A DNA stretch of 5,038 nucleotides from Geoglobus sp. (GTDB taxonomy: Archaea > Halobacteriota > Archaeoglobi > Archaeoglobales > Archaeoglobaceae). Shown one piece after another: positions 1-4,152 of this stretch (its first letter is position 1; every line of letters begins with the position of its first letter). The notes under the pieces are model-generated. The model made no database searches. It was not told the DNA's origin and saw nothing but the letters and a program-made list of their open reading frames with translations. Where the stretch lies: NCBI GenBank assembly GCA_027019885.1, contig JALUWC010000572.1, forward strand, positions 1 through 5,038. The letters are read 5' to 3'. A program made the position numbers and the translations under genes.

Positions 1-65
1 TTGATAACGATCAAATCAAATTCACTTCCACATCTCGCACAGTAAAGATCCTTAAGCTCTCTCAT
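1..65 (-). CDS. Small CxxC (zinc-ribbon-like) protein, 3' partial
   Basis: The ATG at 63-65 opens a frame of 21 complete codons that runs off the left edge. The protein begins MRELKDLYCARCGSEFDLIV. The YCARCGSEF knuckle is typical of the first half of a small zinc ribbon, and a second CxxC pair would be expected beyond the window. Small Com-like zinc-finger proteins occur in phage genomes, but that identity is only a suggestion. No clear ribosome binding site is visible. The start overlaps the preceding open frame by 14 nt, which would allow coupled translation. Confidence 0.5.
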   Translation of the reverse strand, partial: MRELKDLYCARCGSEFDLIVI

Positions 66-165
66 TCAGATTAAATTCTGCAATCAGTTGATAATACTTT
101 TTCTGTTTGTTGTGAAAATCCGCAAAATTTGAATTTACTGGATGTTGTCTTGGCGAGGTGTTAGG
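52..165 (-). other. Coding-like extension past the protease stop in the +1 frame
   Basis: Beyond the protease TAA (161-163), the +1 frame is open for 37 codons (163-165 down to the TAA at 52-54). It reads protein-like sequence, for example NFADFHNKQKKYYQLIAEF and then NLNERA. It contains no ATG, GTG or TTG, so it cannot start on its own in the usual way. Its stop overlaps the next gene's ATG (63-65) by 14 nt, as neighbouring genes do here. Skipping one T at ACC-TAA would join it to the protease-scaffold. It is therefore either a frameshifted C-terminus (mutation or recoding) or a decayed gene. Confidence 0.4.
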
Positions 166-409
166 TCATGACTGGTGGTTTTGTAGCACAAGTGATGGCT
201 ATTTTGCTCCCGTACTTCTCAAGTTGTTCCTTGCTCAGCGACTTCAGGAATTCCCTGTCAACCTGGTTATCGATGGCAAGGATTTCAGCCATGAGCATGA
301 TTTTTTCATCCGCCTCTTTGATCTTCTCTGTGAGGTCTTTGAGCTTTGCTTCCAGTTCAGCTTTTTCCCTCTCAAGCTCCTCCACCTTCTTCTGCAGATC
401 TGTCTCCAT
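161..409 (-). CDS. Putative nested scaffold protein (in-frame internal start in the protease gene)
   Basis: An in-frame ATG at 407-409 (Met315 of the protease) would give an 82-aa protein made only of the Glu/Lys coiled coil (METDLQKKVEELEREKAELE onward) and the C-terminal tail. In phage lambda the scaffold Nu3 is likewise made from an internal in-frame start of the protease gene C, so the layout has precedent. Support here is the position of the ATG exactly at the domain border plus the TATA box at 433-440. Translation initiation has not been shown, and the ATG could simply be an internal Met. Confidence 0.42.
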   Translation of the reverse strand: METDLQKKVEELEREKAELEAKLKDLTEKIKEADEKIMLMAEILAIDNQVDREFLKSLSKEQLEKYGSKIAITCATKPPVMT

Positions 410-1351
410 GTCTGGATCTGTTTTTTTGTGATTATTTAAATCAAAGTCAGAATCTGCATCCTGAAGCACTCTTATCAACTGGAAAGCCTCCTCAAGAGCT
501 TCAAAGTTGGGTGGAGTTTTGTCAAATTCACGATAGTGAGATGCGAGGTGGTTGTAAACTTTTCTTCTGTCTGATGCCGGTATGTTCACTCCTCCTCTTG
601 CCCCAAATAAAGCTGCCATAGCTGCAACAACACCTCTCCATACAACAGCATGAGTCTTTGGATTGTGATGTGGCAGTTTGAGGTCTGTGAACCTCTTTGG
701 AGGATTCTTCGGAGACCATGCGAAGTGCCCTGCTATGCTTCTTTTCTCTGATTCGCTCAGCTCATCCCAGTTTTTGTCTGTGAAGTCACTCAGAGATGGT
801 TTGCTCCATCCAGATTCAGCATCCTTGCCATACTTCCATGGATGCCCAGGAACAACTCCCTTGGTGAGAATGTCATCTTCAGTAGGGTTGAACATCTTTT
901 CATAGACTGTGTCAACAATAGCTTCCGGGTTGGCAGGAATCCCGACAAGAGATACTTCAAGGATCTTCAGTCTCTTGATCTTGTTTCCAGCTCTCTCCAG
1001 AACCTTGAAGCCTATTGAGAAGGCATCGAGGAAACCATCCTTGAGGGATTTGTAAACTGTCTCAAAGTTCGGATGTGCTTTATTGAGAACGAGTTTTATC
1101 CAGAGTTTCTTGACCCCATCCACTGTTTTAACTGCAGCATCAATGATTTTCCCGATTGGAATGTCTCTGTAATCGTGGTTCACAAAGACCTTGTTGTATG
1201 GCTCCTGCTTCAGTTCCTCAGCTGCAATTTGCAATGCCTCATCTGTAATCACCTCATCGTCGAGATCCTTGACAGCTGCTGAAGCGTAGCCCTCAACATA
1301 GACATTCTTGTCGCTGTCGCTGACCTGAAGGCTTTTTACTATCAGTTGCAT
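161..1351 (-). CDS. HK97-type prohead protease (S78) with central domain and C-terminal scaffold coiled coil
   Basis: This 396-aa capsid maturation protease is probably fused to its scaffold. Residues 1-155 are the protease: VEGYAS then DDEVITDEAL, catalytic His59 in VFVNHDYRDIPIGKI, Ser112 in FLDAFSIGFKVL and Glu132 in LEVSLVGIPANPEA. This is the complete set expected of the family. Residues about 166-283 form a second conserved-looking domain (GHPWKYG, LPHHN, VVWRGVVAAMAALFGARGG, HLASHYREFDKTPP) that I cannot name. Residues 315-355 are a charged Glu/Lys coiled coil, typical of scaffold (delta-like) regions. The ATG at 1349-1351 gives the normal N-terminus and has a TATA box at leaderless spacing but no ribosome binding site. 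The coding-like sequence just past the stop in another frame is described separately. A major capsid gene would usually follow to the left, outside the window. Confidence 0.9.
   Translation of the reverse strand: MQLIVKSLQVSDSDKNVYVEGYASAAVKDLDDEVITDEALQIAAEELKQEPYNKVFVNHDYRDIPIGKIIDAAVKTVDGVKKLWIKLVLNKAHPNFETVYKSLKDGFLDAFSIGFKVLERAGNKIKRLKILEVSLVGIPANPEAIVDTVYEKMFNPTEDDILTKGVVPGHPWKYGKDAESGWSKPSLSDFTDKNWDELSESEKRSIAGHFAWSPKNPPKRFTDLKLPHHNPKTHAVVWRGVVAAMAALFGARGGVNIPASDRRKVYNHLASHYREFDKTPPNFEALEEAFQLIRVLQDADSDFDLNNHKKTDPDMETDLQKKVEELEREKAELEAKLKDLTEKIKEADEKIMLMAEILAIDNQVDREFLKSLSKEQLEKYGSKIAITCATKPPVMT
433..440 (-). promoter_or_regulatory. Internal archaeal TATA box for a nested scaffold transcript
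   Basis: The minus strand reads TTTAAATA, a match to the archaeal consensus. It lies inside the protease gene, centred 27.5 nt before Met315 (ATG at 407-409), the first residue of the coiled-coil part. The sequence between holds no ribosome binding site, which fits a leaderless start. Confidence 0.5.
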
Positions 1352-1373
1352 GAACTACTGGAGAATAGCAGAC

Positions 1374-1381
1374 TTTAAAAA
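1374..1381 (-). promoter_or_regulatory. Archaeal TATA box for a leaderless transcript of the prohead protease
   Basis: The minus strand reads TTTTTAAA, centred 26.5 nt before the ATG at 1351. This is the same spacing as the box before the other protease gene. No ribosome binding site lies between. It is in the 43-nt gap after the 84-aa gene. Confidence 0.55.
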
Positions 1382-1394
1382 TTGGTAAATACAC

Positions 1395-1649
1395 CTACAG
1401 AATATATACGCTCCCGTCCGGAACCATATCTATTTCAGATCCTTCTCTGTGCTTTAATTTCTCGACTATTCCATCTGGGATATCAACAATGTAATGATTC
1501 TTTTCTCTTCTAACCAATATGGGGATTAAACCATCTTTTGATTTGCTACTCACTATTTCAAGTTTGACATTTCCAACTACTTTGGCAAAGTACACACCCT
1601 CATTCAGCTTGGCAGCCTTGATGAACATTTCCTTAACTTTAAATTTCAT
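1395..1649 (-). CDS. Small AbrB-like protein, possible immunity partner of the head-protein nuclease domain
   Basis: This 84-aa soluble protein overlaps the upstream head gene by 11 nt, with a GGTGA ribosome binding site 6 nt before its ATG. The N-terminal half (1-45) is unrecognised and mainly beta-strand-like. Residues 46-84 read ILVRREKNHYIVDIPDG, IVEKLKHREGSEIDM and a final strand GSVYIL. This is close to the AbrB/MazE swapped-hairpin pattern (IPxxIxxKLxxxxGxEIxxxxDGxxxL) found in many antitoxins. It is homologous to the 90-aa protein at 3880-4152, and both directly follow a head protein with the same nuclease-like tail. A cognate immunity or antitoxin role is the leading inference. It might also bind DNA and regulate the head genes. 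No function is demonstrated. Confidence 0.75.
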   Translation of the reverse strand: MKFKVKEMFIKAAKLNEGVYFAKVVGNVKLEIVSSKSKDGLIPILVRREKNHYIVDIPDGIVEKLKHREGSEIDMVPDGSVYIL

Positions 1650-2826
1650 TTCTCTTCACCAATTTACGGTATTTATTCTCACTTATTTTCCAGTGCGTTA
1701 TCACTCTATCATCTTTTTTCGACTCAACAATATATAAGTATATTCCCCGAGATTTACCGGCTTTGTGAACTTCTTTTTCAAGATCTTCCACAATTTTTCC
1801 TCTCTTCTTTACATTTAGAACATCTACCAAACTATATCCCTCTTTTTTCCCTCGCTCGTAAGCTTGGATTATTGCATGATGCGTGAAGTTTCTCTTAAAG
1901 ATAGTTATAGTTTCTTTCGCCAACTTTTCAGCAACCTCATCAACTTTATCACTAAACAACTCTCTGAATCTTGCATCTTTTTTAAGTAGTGATGTGAGCT
2001 TTAACGTGTTTTCCTCATCTGGCACGAACTTTCCTGGCTCTATTCTACCTATTATTTTCGTCGCTTTCTCGAAAGCTATTTCTTTCGATTCCTCTCTTAT
2101 TGATTTTTTCACATTAATGTCCTCCACTATTACAGGGATTACAGTCCCCCTGCAATTAGGATGGAATGGTGGTTTAGGAGATGCTTGATTGTCAAACCTA
2201 AAAATTCTGTTGTGGTAAAGCATGCAGGTTCTACAAGTTCTCTCATCCCCAGCTTCCAAGATCTTGTATTTTTTAACACCAACTTTTTGATAACGATCTA
2301 TCGCTGCTTGATTGAAAACTCTTGTAGCTTCAGTCCTTGCAATTCTTTCAGCTTTCCACTTCGCATCGTCTGTAACTTTTTGAACTCTCTTCGTTAACTC
2401 TTTGACCGATTCACCTCTCAGCAATCCTTCCCTCAATTGAAAAGCCAGGGCTTTCTTTGTTTCGTCGCTTAAACCCTTAATGAGTTCAAGTTGCATGTTT
2501 TTCAGCTGATCTATCACAGACTCATCCAAAATGCTGAACACAGGAGGTATTACTATTTGGATACCAAATCTTTTTAGTTGTCTTGATGCAAATTCAGCCC
2601 CTCTCTGCCAAAAAAGCCATGTATAGCGGTCTATTATTTTCTCAGCTGCTTTAGATCCCATTTCTTTCTCGACTACCTGCTTTACTTGCTCGATAATCGA
2701 TTCATCAATGCTATAAGCAGTCTGTAGAATCTCTTCAACTTGTTTGCGAACATTATCTGGTAGTTTTCTCAAAACCCGAGCAAATTCATCTCTTAGAGTT
2801 TTGGTTCTGGTTGGGTCGTCAGTCAT
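1639..2826 (-). CDS. SPP1 gp7-like phage head morphogenesis protein with C-terminal BECR-like nuclease domain
   Basis: This 395-aa minor head protein is expected to associate with the portal and connector during head assembly. A helical N-terminal part (1-100) leads into the gp7 core (about 108-235): ARTEATRVFNQAA (163-175), DERTCRTC with Cys198 and Cys201, then FHPNCRGTVIPV with His222 and Cys225. These four residues form a probable zinc site. A linker of about 70 residues follows. The C-terminal domain (about 305-395) has NFTH (313-316), VDVLNVKKRGKIV (334-346), a strand GIYLYIVES and RVITHWKIS (374-382). Its outline resembles DUF4258-type BECR toxins and matches the end of the head protein at 4149-5038. 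The ATG overlaps the portal stop (ATGA). The gene and the small gene after it look more AT-rich than their neighbours by eye. Confidence 0.88.
   Translation of the reverse strand: MTDDPTRTKTLRDEFARVLRKLPDNVRKQVEEILQTAYSIDESIIEQVKQVVEKEMGSKAAEKIIDRYTWLFWQRGAEFASRQLKRFGIQIVIPPVFSILDESVIDQLKNMQLELIKGLSDETKKALAFQLREGLLRGESVKELTKRVQKVTDDAKWKAERIARTEATRVFNQAAIDRYQKVGVKKYKILEAGDERTCRTCMLYHNRIFRFDNQASPKPPFHPNCRGTVIPVIVEDINVKKSIREESKEIAFEKATKIIGRIEPGKFVPDEENTLKLTSLLKKDARFRELFSDKVDEVAEKLAKETITIFKRNFTHHAIIQAYERGKKEGYSLVDVLNVKKRGKIVEDLEKEVHKAGKSRGIYLYIVESKKDDRVITHWKISENKYRKLVKRNEI
1656..1660 (-). promoter_or_regulatory. Archaeal-type Shine-Dalgarno site for the 84-aa gene
   Basis: GGTGA on the minus strand, 6 nt before the ATG at 1649 and inside the end of the head-protein gene. 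It supports the start that gives an 11-nt overlap with the upstream gene. Confidence 0.65.
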
Positions 2827-3383
2827 TGTTCTTCAAGCGGAGGATAGCCAATGAGACCTCTCGCCTCATTAGTATCAATTATTCCAGCTTGATACAGCTG
2901 AACAGCAAGCTCACCCCAGATCATCTCGTCCTCAATCACAATCTCATCAAAGACGATCTCAACATCCACATTTAGCAGCGGGAAAAGCTTGTTCTCAAGC
3001 TCCTCCTTGACTGTTGATCTTATTGAATCCAGAAAGAGGCTGAATGTTTTGAGCTGGTTGTATGAAGTTGCTCTGTTGCTTCCTTCAGGTTCTCCATAAA
3101 ACACTCTTGGAACCTTCAGAGCCTTGTCTATCTGGTTCTGCAGGTGCTGGATTATGTCAATCAAGCCTGAGAGATTCAGCTTGCTGTCGAGAACATCAAG
3201 CGTTACACCCTCATCTGTTACAATCTGGTTCAGAATTGTGATGTAGTCCTGAACATTCGTTGCATTCGGGTTGCTCTGAATTCTCTGCTTTAGAACTTCC
3301 TCAACCTTGGGGATCATCATTGGGCTCTTGACTTTCGCATGAATCAGGGGATGCCCCATCTTGTAAACGAGCACGGCAGCCAT
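2823..3383 (-). CDS. Phage portal protein, C-terminal part (N-terminally truncated)
   Basis: Portal proteins form the dodecameric ring at one head vertex through which DNA passes. The first ATG gives 186 aa, but homologous-looking sequence (SPYGYS, then a helix leading into AAVLVYK) continues upstream in frame to 3515. The normal N-terminal half, some 200 residues or more in typical portals, is absent. Portal hallmarks are the long helix around IIQHLQNQIDKALKVPRVFYG, the following GSNRAT, the FNEI-like strand and the C-terminal GIIDTNEARGLIGYPPLEE. The last codons overlap the next head gene (ATGA), the usual portal then gp7 order. Either the gene is a remnant, or the ATG at 3383 is used by reinitiation 47 nt after the protease stop. 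A truncated product could not form a normal ring. I do not assign a portal subfamily. Confidence 0.8.
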   Translation of the reverse strand: MAAVLVYKMGHPLIHAKVKSPMMIPKVEEVLKQRIQSNPNATNVQDYITILNQIVTDEGVTLDVLDSKLNLSGLIDIIQHLQNQIDKALKVPRVFYGEPEGSNRATSYNQLKTFSLFLDSIRSTVKEELENKLFPLLNVDVEIVFDEIVIEDEMIWGELAVQLYQAGIIDTNEARGLIGYPPLEEQ

Positions 3384-3430
3384 CAGCTCAATCTTCTGCT
3401 TCAGCTTAAGCAGGTCATAAACCTGATGGA

Positions 3431-3515
3431 TTAAGCTGTAGCCGTAGGGAGAATTACCAATTCTACCATAAGCAAAGTGGAGAACTCTTTCAGCGTTGGC
3501 GTGTAAGTCCAGAAT
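3431..3515 (-). other. Protease-to-portal junction (recombination or deletion scar)
   Basis: Two frames overlap here. One carries the end of the protease-like protein (TYTPTLKEFSTL and then a nonsense-like tail). The other, open from 3515 (TGA at 3516-3518), reads portal-like residues AERVLHFAYGRIGNSPYG and continues without a stop into the portal ORF. No ATG, GTG or TTG lies in the portal frame between 3515 and 3384. The breakpoint is probably between about 3470 and 3520. It is read as an illegitimate join; a sequencing indel alone would not explain the missing parts of both proteins. Confidence 0.6.
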
Positions 3516-3838
3516 TCAACATCAGCCACCGCAGCCTTCAGTTCTTCATCATAGAACAGATTGTATGTTGCCCCAACTTTGTCCAGAAATCTGCCAGAGT
3601 GATCGAGGACGAGAGGAGCAGCGAAATAGTCTCTGTCCTCTTTTTCCTTCAGCTCAATAGCTGTCTGAACCATCCTTCTGATCTCTTCTCCGCTGAAGTT
3701 TATTCCATTGTGTACTCCTTCAGAGACCGCTATGATTCTTCTCCTCAATGGCTGTTCGTTTGTTGCTGATGACTTGAAATTGAATGCAGGCTCTGCCTCA
3801 ATTGCTGTTGCTGTCAGATCCAGTGCTACATCCTGCAT
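3431..3838 (-). CDS. Truncated prohead protease-like protein
   Basis: This 135-aa protein resembles the N-terminal part of capsid maturation proteases, which cut scaffold and capsid precursors inside the prohead. Visible features are IIAVSEGVHNGINFSGEEI (35-53), the probable catalytic His80 in APLVLDHSGRF, then VGATYNL and a strand ADVEFWT (105-111). In this family the catalytic Ser follows further on. Here the frame turns into non-homologous sequence after about residue 120 and stops at 3431, inside the portal reading frame. The protein should therefore be inactive as a protease. The ATG at 3836-3838 is supported by a TATA box at leaderless spacing and by the lack of a ribosome binding site. 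A remnant is more likely than a functional short protein. It matches the protease at 161-1351 in gene position but not closely in sequence. Confidence 0.62.
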   Translation of the reverse strand: MQDVALDLTATAIEAEPAFNFKSSATNEQPLRRRIIAVSEGVHNGINFSGEEIRRMVQTAIELKEKEDRDYFAAPLVLDHSGRFLDKVGATYNLFYDEELKAAVADVEFWTYTPTLKEFSTLLMVELVILPTATA

Positions 3839-3860
3839 GAGTTAATCTGCTTAAAGAGAT

Positions 3861-3868
3861 AATATAAA
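3861..3868 (-). promoter_or_regulatory. Archaeal TATA box for a leaderless transcript of the truncated protease
   Basis: The minus strand reads TTTATATT, centred 26.5 nt before the ATG at 3838. An archaeal TATA box sits about 26 nt before the transcription start, so transcription would begin at or beside the ATG. The 20 nt before that ATG contain no purine-rich ribosome binding site, which fits leaderless translation. It lies in the 41-nt gap after the 90-aa gene. Confidence 0.6.
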
Positions 3869-3879
3869 GAAAAGTCAGA

Positions 3880-4152
3880 TCAGGAAACGTGGAAAGCAAT
3901 AACTCCGTCTTTTGCGTGGTAGTATGCTGGGAGGTAGTACTCATCATCGTTGAGATGAACTTTTTTAACGATCTCGTCTGGTACTTCGATGAAAAACTTG
4001 CCATTTACTCTGACAATTTTAACCTTAAAACTGCCGTTCTTTATTTTGCCAAACACTATTGCTATACCATCCTCTACCCTTGCATTGTATTCTGCCTCTT
4101 CAATAGGCAATCCAGCCTCGTGCAGGTCTTCTGCCAGGATGTAAAGTCTCAC
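3880..4152 (-). CDS. Small AbrB-like protein, possible immunity partner of the head-protein nuclease domain
   Basis: This 90-aa protein starts at GTG 4150-4152, overlapping the stop of the head-protein gene (GTGA). An AGGAGG ribosome binding site lies 8 nt upstream, so the start is well supported and translation is probably coupled. It has no signal peptide or membrane segment. Residues 47-90 read as a strand, then FIEVPDEIVKKV (54-65), then a turn and a further strand. This resembles the swapped-hairpin AbrB/MazE fold (xIPxEIxxKL...), though the usual Gly-Asp turn is replaced by NDDEY. It is related to the 84-aa protein at 1395-1649: PD (58-59), IV (61-62) and K64 occupy identical positions in both. 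The same placement after two nuclease-tailed head proteins suggests an antitoxin or immunity role, but this is inference. A head-assembly cofactor is the alternative. Confidence 0.72.
   Translation of the reverse strand: MRLYILAEDLHEAGLPIEEAEYNARVEDGIAIVFGKIKNGSFKVKIVRVNGKFFIEVPDEIVKKVHLNDDEYYLPAYYHAKDGVIAFHVS

Noticed and set aside
422..428. A run of seven A (minus strand) in the protease gene as a -1 slippery site
   Set aside because: The codon phase is wrong for an X XXY YYZ heptamer, and the zero frame continues intact through the coiled coil, so no frameshift is needed here.
158..1737. Several plus-strand open frames of 60-100 codons opposite the protease and small gene
   Set aside because: They are antisense to well-supported genes, have low-complexity Ser/Leu/Phe-rich translations typical of reverse-strand shadows, and lack promoter or ribosome-site support.
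1..2298. A 12-nt direct repeat ttgataacgatc at 1-12 and 2287-2298
   Set aside because: One shared 12-mer is about what chance gives in 5 kb of AT-rich sequence. The two copies lie in different coding contexts and the flanks do not match.
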